From Comamonadaceae bacterium (GTDB lineage: Bacteria > Pseudomonadota > Gammaproteobacteria > Burkholderiales > Burkholderiaceae_C), in the NCBI GenBank assembly GCA_947372865.1, contig CANBVJ010000019.1:1-49342 (forward strand): 49,342 nucleotides of DNA. Direction: 5' to 3'. Below, piece by piece: positions 1 to 8,539 of this stretch (positions are counted from its first letter, which is position 1; the number at the start of each line of letters is the position of its first letter). The translations under genes were made by a program, and so were the position numbers. Below the pieces are notes generated by a model that saw only the letters and a program-made list of their open reading frames with translations, did no database searches and was not told the origin of the DNA.

Positions 1-1884
1 AAGGGCGGTGCCAACTTCATGGGCCTGTGCCCCTTTCACGGCGAGAAATCGCCCTCGTTCTCGGTCAGCCCGACCAAGCAGTTTTACCACTGCTTTGGTT
101 GCGGCAAGAACGGCAACGCCATCAGCTTTTTGATGGACCACGCCGGCATGACCTTCATCGAGGCGGTGAAAGACCTGGCCCAGCAATACGGCATGCAGGT
201 GCCCGAAGAAGAAGGCACGCCGCAGGACCGTGCCCGCGCCCAGGAGCAGCGCGAGAAACAGCACACCCTCACCAGCGTGCTGGAGCAGGCTGGCGACGCC
301 TACCGCAAGGCACTTAAGGACTCACCACGCGCCATTGCCTACTTCAAGGGCCGCGGCCTCTCCGGCGAGGTGGCAAAACAATTTGGCCTGGGTTATGCCC
401 CCGAAGGCTGGCGTAGCCTGGCCAGCATTTTCCCGCATTACGACGATCCGCTGCTTGTCGAAAGCGGCCTTGTTATCAGCAACCTGACCCCCAGCCCTGG
501 CTCCACCAGGCCCCCCGAGGGGGTGCAGCCGTCCTTGGGGCGGCCCGGCGGACGACTGGCCGAAGAAGACGGCGCTGAGGAAAAACGCTACGACCGTTTC
601 CGTGACCGCGTCATGTTCCCCATACGCAATATCAAGGGCGAATGCATCGGATTTGGTGGACGCGTGCTGGGCGACGATAAGCCCAAATATTTGAACTCTC
701 CTGAAACGCCGGTGTTCAGCAAAGGGCGCGAACTCTATGGCCTGTTTGAGGCCCGCTCCGCTTTGCGCGAACAAGGCTATGTGCTGGTCACCGAAGGCTA
801 CATGGACGTGGTGGCATTGGCGCAGTTGGGCTTCCCCAATGCAGTGGCCACGCTGGGTACCGCCTGCACCACGGAGCATGTGCAGAAATTATTTCGCTTC
901 ACGGATTCGGTGGTGTTCAGCTTTGATGGCGATGCCGCCGGGCGGCGCGCGGCGCGCAAGGCGCTCGACGGTGCCCTGCCCTATGCAACGGATGTGCGCA
1001 GCATCAAGTTTTTGTTCCTGCCCGCAGAACACGACCCGGACAGCTTTATCCGCGCCAATGGCCGCGAGGCCTTTGCCCGCTATGTGTCCGAGGCCACGCC
1101 CTTGAGCCGCTTCCTGATCGAGTCGGCACGCGAAGGGCTGGATCTGAACAGCGCAGAAGGCCGCGCCCACCTTTCCAGCAACGCCAAACCACTGTGGTCC
1201 GCCATGCCCGATGGCGCGCTGAAGATGCAGTTGTTGGGGGAAATCGCCGACTTGGTGCAACTGACCGGACGCGAACTCTCCGCTTTGTGGAATCCGGCCC
1301 TGCCCAAGACGGCGCGCGAGGGAGGCTGGAAAGGCAGCACCGGCAACTTTGGCAAGAGCGATTCAGGCGCATGGAACAACAACCCGGGCAGCGGCTATGC
1401 GCAGGGACGCAGCATCGCTCGTCCTGGCAAGCGGTCGCAACCTGCCAGCAGAGCCGATCATGCGACCCGTATTCTGCTCAGTCAGTCCGCCTTGTGGGAC
1501 TTGCTCAGCAACGAGGACCACGCCCTTTTGTGCGCGCTGCCGGAACCCCATGGCCCATTGCTGTCCTGGCTGGAAGGGCAAATGCACGAGCACGGCGCAT
1601 TGCCCTGGGAGGCCCTTCGCGAAGCCTTGACGGGCCAGTTCGGTGAAGAACTCGCGCTGCGTCTGATGTCCGGCCCGAGGATTCCGGTTGAGCCGGTGAG
1701 CGAATCGGAGCCTGAACTGCGCGACCTGCTCAACCGGATGTTGATTGACCGTCTGAAACAGCAAGAGACTGAGGCCATCGAAGCCTCCAAGGCCAATCCC
1801 GAGGCGCTCCAGCGATATCGGGAATTGCAGGAACGCCGCAAACTACTGGAAAAGTCCCAAACTGACGGTATACTATCGGGTTGA
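1..1884 (+). CDS. dnaG: DNA primase DnaG (5' end outside the window)
   Basis: Primase that makes RNA primers for the replication fork together with the DnaB helicase. The frame is open from base 1, so the gene starts upstream; comparison with E. coli DnaG suggests about 35 residues are missing. The CHC2 zinc site is complete: CPFH near base 28 and HCFGC near bases 88-105. The catalytic core follows, with RYDRFRDRVMFPI near base 590, the TOPRIM motif TEGYMDVV near 790 and SFDGDAAGRRAA near 920. A C-terminal helicase-interacting region fills the last third. Oddity: between LVIS and KRYDRF, where E. coli has only a few residues, there is a Pro/Gly-rich insert of about 30 residues. Its DNA (about 501-554) matches the repeat downstream of rpoD. 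The position before rpoD agrees with the rpsU-dnaG-rpoD order of proteobacteria. Confidence 0.97.
   Translation, partial: KGGANFMGLCPFHGEKSPSFSVSPTKQFYHCFGCGKNGNAISFLMDHAGMTFIEAVKDLAQQYGMQVPEEEGTPQDRARAQEQREKQHTLTSVLEQAGDAYRKALKDSPRAIAYFKGRGLSGEVAKQFGLGYAPEGWRSLASIFPHYDDPLLVESGLVISNLTPSPGSTRPPEGVQPSLGRPGGRLAEEDGAEEKRYDRFRDRVMFPIRNIKGECIGFGGRVLGDDKPKYLNSPETPVFSKGRELYGLFEARSALREQGYVLVTEGYMDVVALAQLGFPNAVATLGTACTTEHVQKLFRFTDSVVFSFDGDAAGRRAARKALDGALPYATDVRSIKFLFLPAEHDPDSFIRANGREAFARYVSEATPLSRFLIESAREGLDLNSAEGRAHLSSNAKPLWSAMPDGALKMQLLGEIADLVQLTGRELSALWNPALPKTAREGGWKGSTGNFGKSDSGAWNNNPGSGYAQGRSIARPGKRSQPASRADHATRILLSQSALWDLLSNEDHALLCALPEPHGPLLSWLEGQMHEHGALPWEALREALTGQFGEELALRLMSGPRIPVEPVSESEPELRDLLNRMLIDRLKQQETEAIEASKANPEALQRYRELQERRKLLEKSQTDGILSG
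501..554 (-). repeat. Copy of the rpoD-downstream GC-rich repeat, in frame inside dnaG
   Basis: Read on the minus strand, this stretch shares two exact blocks with the repeat at 4524-4605: 18 bases CGCCGGGCCGCCCCAAGG (533-550) and 14 bases CCCCCTCGGGGGGC (510-523). The blocks are separated by 9 bases in both places. Identity of two blocks with the same spacing is unlikely by chance, even at this GC content. It encodes the low-complexity stretch STRPPEGVQPSLGRPGGR of DnaG, so the inserted length keeps the reading frame. The exact insertion ends cannot be set without a relative lacking the insert. Confidence 0.8.
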
Positions 1885-2106
1885 TTCGGCAAGAGCGACA
1901 GCAACACCTCCGGGCCAGGCCAACAGATGACGATGTCCACTACATCGCTACGGGCCACCTTACCGCAAGGATTGCATTCCAAATGTTCGCCCTCACATCT
2001 TGCCGTGGGATCTTTGTTCCCGTCCCTGCCACCTGTGGCGCCTCGTGCGACCTGGTTGGCGTTTGACCCGTCTGCACGAATTGTTTTGATGTCCTGAGGT
2101 TTTCGC

Positions 2107-4404
2107 ATGCCCGTTCAAAAATCAGCCAAGCCAGCATCCAACGCCGCCAAGTCCGCAAGCAAAGCGCCGACCAAGACCGACAAGAAAGCCAAACCTGTGA
2201 CCCCAACCAAAGCCGCCGTCAAAGCTGCCGCTGATGAACTCTTGACCAAAAAGAAGCCGGGCCGTCCACCCAAAGCTGCAGCTGCTGCCGCAGAAAGCAG
2301 CGCTCCGGCCACCGGTGCCAAGCGCGGTCGCAAGCCCAAGGTCGCAGCGCCAGTGGCCAAAGGTGGCGAAAGTGAAGACATGGACATGTCCGACATTGAA
2401 GCGGACCTGGTCGGGGAACCGGAAGTTGCGACCACCGCCAACGGTGAAAAGGTCAAGCCGCTGCGCATGAAGATCAGCAAGGCCAAAGAACGGGCCTTGA
2501 TGAAAGAGTTCGGTCTGGACGAGACCGTGCTGTCAGAAGAAGACATGGCCAAGCGCCGCGCGCGCCTGAAGGCCCTGATTACGTTGGGCAAAACCCGTGG
2601 CTACCTGACGCACGGCGAAATTTCCGATCACTTGCCGGACAAGCTGGTTGATGCAGAAACGCTGGAAGTCGTGATCTCCATGTTGAACGACATGGGCGTG
2701 GCAGTCTACGAACAGACGCCGGACGCGGAAACCCTGTTGCTCAACAACAATGTGTCGACCGCCGCCACCGTCGAAGAAGCCGAAGAAGAAGCCGAAGCGG
2801 CACTGTCCACCGTGGACAGCGAGTTTGGTCGCACCACCGACCCAGTCCGCATGTACATGCGCGAAATGGGCACGGTCGAGTTGCTGACCCGCGAAGGTGA
2901 AATCGAAATCGCCAAGCGCATCGAAGGCGGCCTGATGGCCATGATGGAAGCCATCAGCAAGTCTCCCGCCACCATCGCCGAAATTCTGCGCCTGGGCGAA
3001 GAAATCCGCGAAGGCAAGGTGGTCATCACCACCATCGTTGACGGCTTCTCCAACCCCAATGAGGCCGACGACTATGTGGCCGAAGAAGACTTCGACGAAT
3101 TCGACGAAAACGACGATGACGACGGCAAGGGCGGTTCCAAGGCGCTGACCAAAAAGCTCGAGGAGCTGAAGAAACAAGCGCTGGAACGCTTCGACAAGCT
3201 GCGCGAACTGTTCGAAAAAATCCACAAGATTTATGACAAGGAAGGCTACGGAACCCCCGCCTACGTCAAGACCCAGAATGCGCTCAGCGAAGAGCTGATG
3301 ACCATCCGCTTCACCGCCAAGGCGATTGAAAAGCTGTGCGACATGGTGCGCGGCCAGGTCGACGATGTGCGCAAGATGGAACGCGAACTGCGCCGCATCA
3401 TCGTCGACAAATGCGGTTATTCGCAGGAACTGTTCATTGCCGAATTCAGCGGCCGTGACAAAAACAACCAGCCGGTCGCCAGCAATCTGCTGAACCTCAA
3501 ATGGATTGAAAAGCAGGCCGCTGCCGGCAAGCCCTGGTCCGCCGTGATGGGCCGCAACATTCCGCCGGTGCAGGACCTGCAGCAAAAACTGACCGACTTG
3601 CAGTCGCGCGTGGTTGTGCCCCTGACACAGCTCAAGGACATCAACAAACGCATGAATTCTGGCGAGTCGTCATCACGCGCCGCCAAGAAGGAGATGATCG
3701 AGGCCAACTTGCGCCTGGTGATCTCGATTGCCAAGAAATACACCAACCGTGGGCTGCAATTCCTGGATCTGATCCAGGAAGGCAACATCGGTTTGATGAA
3801 GGCCGTGGACAAGTTTGAATACCGTCGCGGCTACAAGTTCTCCACCTATGCAACCTGGTGGATTCGCCAGGCCATCACCCGCTCCATCGCCGACCAGGCA
3901 CGCACCATCCGTATTCCGGTGCACATGATCGAAACCATCAACAAGATGAACCGCATCAGCCGCCAGCACCTGCAGGAGTTCGGTTTCGAGCCCGATGCGT
4001 CGGTTCTGGCCGAGAAGATGGAGATCCCGGAAGACAAGATCCGCAAGATCATGAAGATCGCCAAAGAGCCGATTTCCATGGAAACGCCAATTGGTGACGA
4101 TGACGACAGCCACCTCGGTGACTTCATCGAGGACGGTGCCAACACCGCGCCAATGGAAGCCGCCATGCAGGCCGGTCTGCGCGATGTGGTCAAGGACATT
4201 CTCGACAGCTTGACGCCCCGCGAAGCCAAGGTGCTGCGCATGCGCTTCGGTATTGAGATGACCAGCGACCACACGCTGGAAGAAGTCGGCAAACAGTTTG
4301 ACGTCACGCGCGAGCGAATTCGCCAGATCGAAGCCAAGGCATTGCGCAAACTGAAACATCCAAGTCGCTCTGACAAGCTACGCAGCTTCACCGATACGCT
4401 GTAA
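2107..4404 (+). CDS. rpoD: RNA polymerase sigma-70 factor RpoD
   Basis: Primary sigma factor, directing RNA polymerase to -35/-10 promoters of growth genes. The 765 residues exceed the 613 of E. coli. Residues 1-80 form a Lys/Ala/Pro-rich extension with two AT-hook-like motifs, KKKPGRPPK (48-56) and KRGRKPK (72-78). Region 1.1 covers about 120-205. A very acidic non-conserved region ([14 protein letters not shown]) lies near 325-340. Region 2 ([45 protein letters not shown]), region 3, and region 4 with the helix-turn-helix [20 protein letters not shown] follow. The ATG is preceded by TGAGG at 2095-2099. It lies 222 bases after dnaG, so it may be read through from dnaG and may also have its own promoter. 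Product certain; the role of the N-terminal basic extension is inference. Confidence 0.98.
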   Translation: MPVQKSAKPASNAAKSASKAPTKTDKKAKPVTPTKAAVKAAADELLTKKKPGRPPKAAAAAAESSAPATGAKRGRKPKVAAPVAKGGESEDMDMSDIEADLVGEPEVATTANGEKVKPLRMKISKAKERALMKEFGLDETVLSEEDMAKRRARLKALITLGKTRGYLTHGEISDHLPDKLVDAETLEVVISMLNDMGVAVYEQTPDAETLLLNNNVSTAATVEEAEEEAEAALSTVDSEFGRTTDPVRMYMREMGTVELLTREGEIEIAKRIEGGLMAMMEAISKSPATIAEILRLGEEIREGKVVITTIVDGFSNPNEADDYVAEEDFDEFDENDDDDGKGGSKALTKKLEELKKQALERFDKLRELFEKIHKIYDKEGYGTPAYVKTQNALSEELMTIRFTAKAIEKLCDMVRGQVDDVRKMERELRRIIVDKCGYSQELFIAEFSGRDKNNQPVASNLLNLKWIEKQAAAGKPWSAVMGRNIPPVQDLQQKLTDLQSRVVVPLTQLKDINKRMNSGESSSRAAKKEMIEANLRLVISIAKKYTNRGLQFLDLIQEGNIGLMKAVDKFEYRRGYKFSTYATWWIRQAITRSIADQARTIRIPVHMIETINKMNRISRQHLQEFGFEPDASVLAEKMEIPEDKIRKIMKIAKEPISMETPIGDDDDSHLGDFIEDGANTAPMEAAMQAGLRDVVKDILDSLTPREAKVLRMRFGIEMTSDHTLEEVGKQFDVTRERIRQIEAKALRKLKHPSRSDKLRSFTDTL

Positions 4405-4407
4405 TCA

Positions 4408-4440
4408 AAAACAAAGTGGGCAGTTGGCCCACTTTGTTTT
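4408..4440 (+). terminator. Intrinsic terminator of rpoD
   Basis: Perfect 14-bp stem, AAAACAAAGTGGGC (4408-4421) with GCCCACTTTGTTTT (4427-4440), loop of 5 bases, T run to 4441. It starts three bases after the rpoD stop codon. The A-rich 5' arm would also let it work on the opposite strand. Confidence 0.92.
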
Positions 4441-4605
4441 TCACCGCCGGGCCAGCCCAAGGTGGAACGCGCTCCATAGGGGGCAGCGAACCACGCGCAG
4501 CGGGGAGCATGGGGGTCCACGATTCACCGCCGGGCCGCCCCAAGGTGGAACGCGCCCCCTCGGGGGGCAGCGAACCACGCGCAGCGGGGAGCATGGGGGT
4601 CCACG
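4441..4605. repeat. Tandem GC-rich intergenic repeat, two copies of about 82 bases
   Basis: Copy 1 is 4441-4521 and copy 2 is 4524-4605, in direct orientation. Both run from TCACCGCCGGGCC to GAGCATGGGGGTCCACG. The second half (GGGGGCAGCGAACCACGCGCAG and on) is identical; differences are few and sit in the first half (for example GCTCCATAGG against GCCCCCTCGG). Copy 2 holds the self-complementary core CCCCCTCGGGGGG. No gene is encoded. The same family lies inverted inside dnaG at 501-554. I regard it as a dispersed repeat of this bacterial family, from memory rather than a search. Only 6 bases separate it from the Shine-Dalgarno of the next gene. Confidence 0.85.
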
Positions 4606-4621
4606 GTTATAGGGGTTTGAA

Positions 4622-6514
4622 TTGGATGACGTCTTTGTTCTGTTGGACGACTGCCACGCAACTCCGGCGGAGCCGACCAGCAGGTTGTACAGCGGCTTTG
4701 TGCGCGAACACCGCTGCACCGACCCACAGGCGCTTGCCGCCGTGTGGCGTGCCGTCGAGACCGACCAGCTAACGGGTCTGCACGCGGTGGTCCTCGCCGA
4801 CTACGAATGGGGCGCCAAGTTGCAGCAGGCCGGACTGACGCACGTCTACACAGGTGACAGCAGGGCGTTGCGGGTCTTGCTGTTCCATACGTTGAAGCGG
4901 CTACCGGTTGAGGCTGTCGGCGCATGGCTGGCACAACAGGACGGGGACGCTGCGCCCTCACCTGCCGGCATTTGCGATCTCCAGCCCAGCGAGTATCAAC
5001 AGCGCTTTGAAGCCCAAATCGCGCGCATCCATGCGCTGATTCGCAGCGGCGAAACCTACCAGGTCAACTACACCTTGCGTATGACCGGTTCGCAATACGG
5101 CAACCCTGTGGCCTTGTACCGCAGGCTGCGTGCTGCGCAACCTGTGTCTGTTGGGGTCCTGGCGAAACTGCCGCCCGTGTCAGAAGAAACCAGCCACGCA
5201 GAGGCCGACCCAACCAGTTGGGTGCTGTCGAGTTCACCGGAACTATTTGTGCGCAACAGCGCCAACCAACTTCTCACCCGCCCGATGAAGGGCACTGCGG
5301 CGCGGCACACCGAGGTCGCTGAGGACAACGCGCGGGCGCACTGGTTGGCAACTGACGCCAAGAACCGCGCTGAAAACGTCATGATCGTCGATCTGTTGCG
5401 CAATGACCTGGGGCGCATTGCTGAAACGGGCAGTGTCAAGGTACCCCAACTGTTCACTGTGGAGAGCTACAAAACGGTCCACCAGATGACGTCCACTGTC
5501 ACCGCGACCCTGCGCCGGGACGTCAGATTCCCCGAAGTTCTGCAAGCGCTTTTTCCCTGCGGCTCAATTACCGGCGCCCCCAAGCTGCACACCATGGACT
5601 TGATCTCCAATCTGGAAGGCGGTCCACGCGGACTCTACTGCGGTGCCATCGGCTGGATCGATGCACCAACACCCCGATCCCCCACGGGCGATTTTTGTCT
5701 GTCGGTTGCCATTCGCACCGTCGTGTTGGGCGCCGAACAGGCGGGGCGTCGCCCAGCCGTGGTCGGTGTGGGCAACGGCATCGTGATGGACTCCAACCCG
5801 CAAGAGGAGTTTGCCGAGGTTCGGACCAAGCTGCGTTACCTGACGACCATGGACCCCGGCTTCACACTTTTTGAAACCATGCGGGTCAGCCTTGGCAAGC
5901 TGCGCAATCTGAAGCAGCACCTGCAACGTCTTCGCGCCAGCGCATCGGCGTTGGGCTTTACGCTCGATGAAGGCGCTTTGCGCCAAGCCATGGAAGAGCA
6001 ATTGCAGAGGCTCGATGCCAGCCAGTCATACCGCCTGCGTATGGACCTGTTCCATGATGGACGCGTAGGCTTTCAATCCAGCCCATTGGTACCACTGGCA
6101 TCCGCTCCAGCCCGACTGCTGCTGGCAAACAACCCGGTTCCCAGCCATGAAGCAGCTCTGTTGAACCACAAGACTTCGCTGCGCAGCACCTATGACAGCG
6201 CGATTCGCATAGCGACTGCGCTCCAGGCTTTTGACGTTATTTTTCTGAACCCACTGGCTGAAGTGACCGAAGGTGCGCGTAGCACGCTGTTCGCAAAAAT
6301 CGACGGTTGTTGGTATACACCTCCGCTGTCCAGCGGCGTGCTGGCTGGCGTCATGCGCCAGCGCCTGATGCAGCGCTTCCCGCAAATTCGCGAACGCGTG
6401 TTGCGACTGGACGACGTGCTGTTGGCCGATCAAATCGCGGTGTGCAGCGCGCTGCGCGGGTTACAAACCGCGGAATGGGTGAAAGACGCTAAGGGTGAGC
6501 TGCTACGGGTTTAG
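4622..6514 (+). CDS. pabB: Fused aminodeoxychorismate synthase component I and aminodeoxychorismate lyase-like domain (PabB-PabC)
   Basis: Makes 4-amino-4-deoxychorismate from chorismate and ammonia; the C-terminal domain is expected to release pyruvate to give 4-aminobenzoate for folate. Residues about 120-395 are the chorismate-binding domain: SGETYQVNYTLRM, SSSPELFVR, RPMKGTAAR, ENVMIVDLLRNDLGR, FPCGSITGAPK. From about residue 410 a fold-IV transaminase domain begins (FTLFETMRV, NHKTSLR with the probable PLP lysine, EVTEGARSTLF, TPPLSSGVLAGVMR). Start: a stop codon at 4610-4612 in frame leaves TTG at 4622 as the only early start, with AGGGG at 4611-4615 six bases before it. This Shine-Dalgarno directly follows the tandem repeat. 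The glutamine amidotransferase partner PabA is not in the window. Confidence 0.93.
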   Translation: MDDVFVLLDDCHATPAEPTSRLYSGFVREHRCTDPQALAAVWRAVETDQLTGLHAVVLADYEWGAKLQQAGLTHVYTGDSRALRVLLFHTLKRLPVEAVGAWLAQQDGDAAPSPAGICDLQPSEYQQRFEAQIARIHALIRSGETYQVNYTLRMTGSQYGNPVALYRRLRAAQPVSVGVLAKLPPVSEETSHAEADPTSWVLSSSPELFVRNSANQLLTRPMKGTAARHTEVAEDNARAHWLATDAKNRAENVMIVDLLRNDLGRIAETGSVKVPQLFTVESYKTVHQMTSTVTATLRRDVRFPEVLQALFPCGSITGAPKLHTMDLISNLEGGPRGLYCGAIGWIDAPTPRSPTGDFCLSVAIRTVVLGAEQAGRRPAVVGVGNGIVMDSNPQEEFAEVRTKLRYLTTMDPGFTLFETMRVSLGKLRNLKQHLQRLRASASALGFTLDEGALRQAMEEQLQRLDASQSYRLRMDLFHDGRVGFQSSPLVPLASAPARLLLANNPVPSHEAALLNHKTSLRSTYDSAIRIATALQAFDVIFLNPLAEVTEGARSTLFAKIDGCWYTPPLSSGVLAGVMRQRLMQRFPQIRERVLRLDDVLLADQIAVCSALRGLQTAEWVKDAKGELLRV

Positions 6515-6539
6515 GCCCGTCGAGCACCAACGCCTTCCA

Positions 6540-6827
6540 CTAGCGCATCGATCGGGCGTTACGCTCCATCACAAAGGCAAAAGAGAACTTCAACACTTCG
6601 TCGAGTGAGTGGTCCATCGCCTGGCGTTCCGGCTCGGTCAGATAAAACATCATGTCCACATCGTGGCGCACATACCGTGCAGGCAAGCGATTCAGCGCAA
6701 GGCAAGCCACATCGGCCAACATGTCTGCGGTGTATCCCGTGTAGGCGGGCTGCTGTGCACGGCGGGCCACCTCCTCAAACACCAGACGTTCAAAGTAATT
6801 GTGGACCTGGTCAAAGTTGTATTCCAT
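6540..6827 (-). CDS. ComFB-like protein
   Basis: A 95-residue protein resembling the late-competence ComFB family: an N-terminal FDQVHNYFERLVFEEV helix and the typical ADVACLALNRLPARYV segment, followed by HDVDMMFYLTEPER. The role of this family is poorly known; in Bacillus comFB lies in a competence operon. The family Cys cluster seen in some members is absent here (a single Cys). Start: ATG at 6827 is chosen because GGAGGAG lies five bases upstream; the longer reading to 6923 adds 32 residues without family features. It converges on pabB (25 bases apart) and diverges from the HxlR-type gene. No other competence gene is nearby, so a role in DNA uptake is not supported by context. Confidence 0.78.
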   Translation of the reverse strand: MEYNFDQVHNYFERLVFEEVARRAQQPAYTGYTADMLADVACLALNRLPARYVRHDVDMMFYLTEPERQAMDHSLDEVLKFSFAFVMERNARSMR

Positions 6828-6998
6828 GAATCTCCTCCGCGACACGCGTATCAGACGCCATATTTCATATGCGGCCAACCTTAGCACCTCGTCCAGGCCC
6901 TGACAAGACTTACCCGAAGTCACAGCTATGAATCTTGTAGCATGCCGCGAATTGAGATAAGCTGAAAAAAATACAGCCAGAAAACAGAGGAGGTCCGC

Positions 6999-7310
6999 AT
7001 GAGTGGAAAAGAATTGCTTGCCATGGGCCAGTTGCTAGCCTTGCTTGAGGCGCGCTATGCCATGCGGGTGATCTGGGCACTCAAGGACGGACGCGGACAA
7101 ACTTTTCGGCTGTTGCAGGACAGCGTGGGCGGAATTACCCCCAATACGTTGAATACGCGCATCAAAGAATTGCGTGATGCCGGGCTGCTAACCCATGTGC
7201 AAGAGGGTTACAGCCTGACCCCGGCCGGTGTCGAATTGGCCAAACGCATCGGCGATTTATCCGCCTTTGCCACCAAATGGGCCTCAAGCCAATCAAAACC
7301 GGTCAAATAG
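6999..7310 (+). CDS. Winged-helix transcriptional regulator, HxlR type
   Basis: 103-residue DNA-binding protein. The order MRVIWALKDGRGQTFRLLQ, GGITPNTLNTRIKELRDAGLL, YSLTPAGVELAKRI and a closing Trp segment matches the HxlR winged-helix fold: a domain with recognition helix around residues 45-65 and a wing from 68-80. The N-terminal Cys that makes several HxlR proteins redox or aldehyde sensors is missing, so the signal is unknown. Start ATG has GAGGAGG at 6987-6993, a very strong ribosome site. The 171-base gap to the divergent ComFB-like gene is the natural place for an operator; regulation of that neighbour is inference. Confidence 0.78.
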   Translation: MSGKELLAMGQLLALLEARYAMRVIWALKDGRGQTFRLLQDSVGGITPNTLNTRIKELRDAGLLTHVQEGYSLTPAGVELAKRIGDLSAFATKWASSQSKPVK

Positions 7311-7384
7311 GGCGGCATAATTTAAGGTTTTCTGCACACGCATAGCGCGGCAATCGCGACAAGCGCACAAACCAAGGAATATTC

Positions 7385-7732
7385 ATGCAAACCACTGCAA
7401 GCGGACTTCAATATCTGGACACGGTCGAGGGCACGGGAGCTGAAGCTGTCGCCGGCAATCGCGTCAAGGTGCACTACACCGGTTGGCTCTACAACGACGA
7501 TACGCAAGGTGCCAAGTTTGACTCCAGCAAGGATCGTGGAGATCCGTTTGCGTTCAGCCTGGGCGCTGGCATGGTTATCAAGGGTTGGGATGAAGGCGTC
7601 GCAGGCATGAAGGTTGGTGGTGCGCGCACCCTGATCATCCCGGCTGCGCTGGGTTATGGCGCACGGGGCGCCGGTGGCGTCATTCCGCCCAATGCCACGC
7701 TGAAGTTTGACGTGGAACTGCTTGGCGTCTAA
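7385..7732 (+). CDS. FKBP-type peptidyl-prolyl cis-trans isomerase
   Basis: Single-domain 115-residue FKBP that speeds proline isomerisation in folding proteins. Family residues are visible: VKVHYTGWL, KFDSSKDRGDPFAFSLG, MVIKGWDEGVAGMKVGGARTLIIP, LGYGARGAGGVIPPNATLKFDVELL. No signal peptide, so it is cytoplasmic. AAGGA at 7374-7378 precedes the ATG. It lies just before the grpE heat-shock promoter; a hairpin at 7795-7824 probably ends its transcript. Many beta- and gammaproteobacterial relatives of this size exist; no specific substrate can be given. Confidence 0.93.
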   Translation: MQTTASGLQYLDTVEGTGAEAVAGNRVKVHYTGWLYNDDTQGAKFDSSKDRGDPFAFSLGAGMVIKGWDEGVAGMKVGGARTLIIPAALGYGARGAGGVIPPNATLKFDVELLGV

Positions 7733-7777
7733 ATCGTCGCAAGCCCCCCGGGATTGCCCTTATCAAAAGCAAGGGCT

Positions 7778-7805
7778 CTTGAAACCCGTTTGATTGCCCC
7801 CATCT
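7778..7805 (+). promoter_or_regulatory. Heat-shock (sigma32) promoter of grpE
   Basis: CTTGAAA (7778-7784), 13 bases, CCCCATCT (7798-7805). Both boxes match the sigma32 consensus CTTGAAA / CCCCATnT with a spacer in the normal 11-16 range. Start of transcription would fall near 7812, giving a leader of about 40 bases before the grpE ATG. The -10 box lies inside the hairpin at 7795-7813 that probably ends the FKBP transcript. Confidence 0.82.
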
Positions 7806-7824
7806 GCGGGGCATCGTTTTATTT
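7795..7824 (+). terminator. Possible terminator of the FKBP gene
   Basis: Stem TGCCCC (7795-7800) with GGGGCA (7808-7813), followed by TCGTTTTATTT. The stem is short and the T run is interrupted, so strength is uncertain. It overlaps the grpE -10 box. Confidence 0.45.
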
Positions 7825-7850
7825 GCAATTTTCTTTGCGACTCCACCAGC

Positions 7851-8417
7851 ATGTCTGAACCAACCCAAACCACCGCCCCCACGCAAGACCAGGCATTCGG
7901 CCAACCCAGTGCCGAAGAACTGGTCGCAGCCATGAATGCGGCAGAGGCCGATGCACTGCCCAAGCTGCAGGCTGAGTTTGCCGCTTTGCAGGCCAAAAGT
8001 GCCGAATTGGCTGACCAATACCTGCGCGCCAAAGCGGATGCCGAGAATGCCCGGCGCCGAGCCGAAGAGGAAATATCCAAAGCCCGCAAATTTGCGGTCG
8101 AAGGCTTTGCCGAAAGTCTGCTGCCGGTCGCTGACAGCCTGGAAGCCGGCCTGATCATCAAGGACGCGACCGCCGACCAGATCCGCGAAGGTGCGCAAGC
8201 CACTCTGCGCCAACTGATTGCCGCCCTGGAGCGCAATAAGGTGATTGCCATCAACCCGGCGGCAGGCACCAAATTTGACCCGCATCAGCACCAGGCGATC
8301 AGCGTGGTGCCTTCCGAACAGGAAGCCAACACAGTCGTCAGCGTGCTGCAAAAGGGCTATTCCATTGTCGAACGTGTACTGCGCCCGGCACTGGTCACGG
8401 TGGCAGCGCCGAAATAA
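7851..8417 (+). CDS. grpE: Nucleotide exchange factor GrpE
   Basis: 188-residue co-chaperone that exchanges ADP for ATP on DnaK. A long helical N-terminus (about 30-95, [37 protein letters not shown]) supplies the dimer coiled coil. A beta-rich head follows ([54 protein letters not shown]). The ATG at 7851 gives the usual MSE start; an upstream TTG at 7794 would place the start within the sigma32 -10 box and is rejected. No clear Shine-Dalgarno. First gene of grpE-dnaK-dnaJ, heat-induced if the promoter at 7778-7805 is real. Confidence 0.96.
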   Translation: MSEPTQTTAPTQDQAFGQPSAEELVAAMNAAEADALPKLQAEFAALQAKSAELADQYLRAKADAENARRRAEEEISKARKFAVEGFAESLLPVADSLEAGLIIKDATADQIREGAQATLRQLIAALERNKVIAINPAAGTKFDPHQHQAISVVPSEQEANTVVSVLQKGYSIVERVLRPALVTVAAPK

Positions 8418-8472
8418 CTGCGGATGGCTTTGCCGCGCACCGAGTTGCATGCAAAAGCCCTATCCAGTGGGT

Positions 8473-8498
8473 CTTGAAAGCAGAAAAGTAGCCCACAC
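8473..8498 (+). promoter_or_regulatory. Possible second sigma32 promoter before dnaK
   Basis: CTTGAAA (8473-8479) is a perfect -35. The candidate -10, CCCACAC (8492-8498) after 12 bases, keeps the CCCA start but lacks the later T residues. It would add dnaK expression above that from the grpE promoter. Weaker evidence than the grpE promoter. Confidence 0.42.
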
Positions 8499-8539
8499 CT
8501 TATCCACATCTGAATTTTTGAATCAAGCAGGAGTAAATT

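Noticed and set aside
1846..1874. Possible rpoD promoter in the end of dnaG (CTGGAA, 17 bases, TATACT)
   Set aside because: The -10 is good but the -35 matches only in half of its positions, and it lies in coding sequence; a sigma32-like TCTGAAA at 1752-1758 is also too degraded.
2533..3585. 350-codon minus-strand frame opposite rpoD
   Set aside because: Low-complexity shadow of a strongly supported gene.
4441..4605. CRISPR array
   Set aside because: Only two long direct copies, without spacer/repeat alternation.
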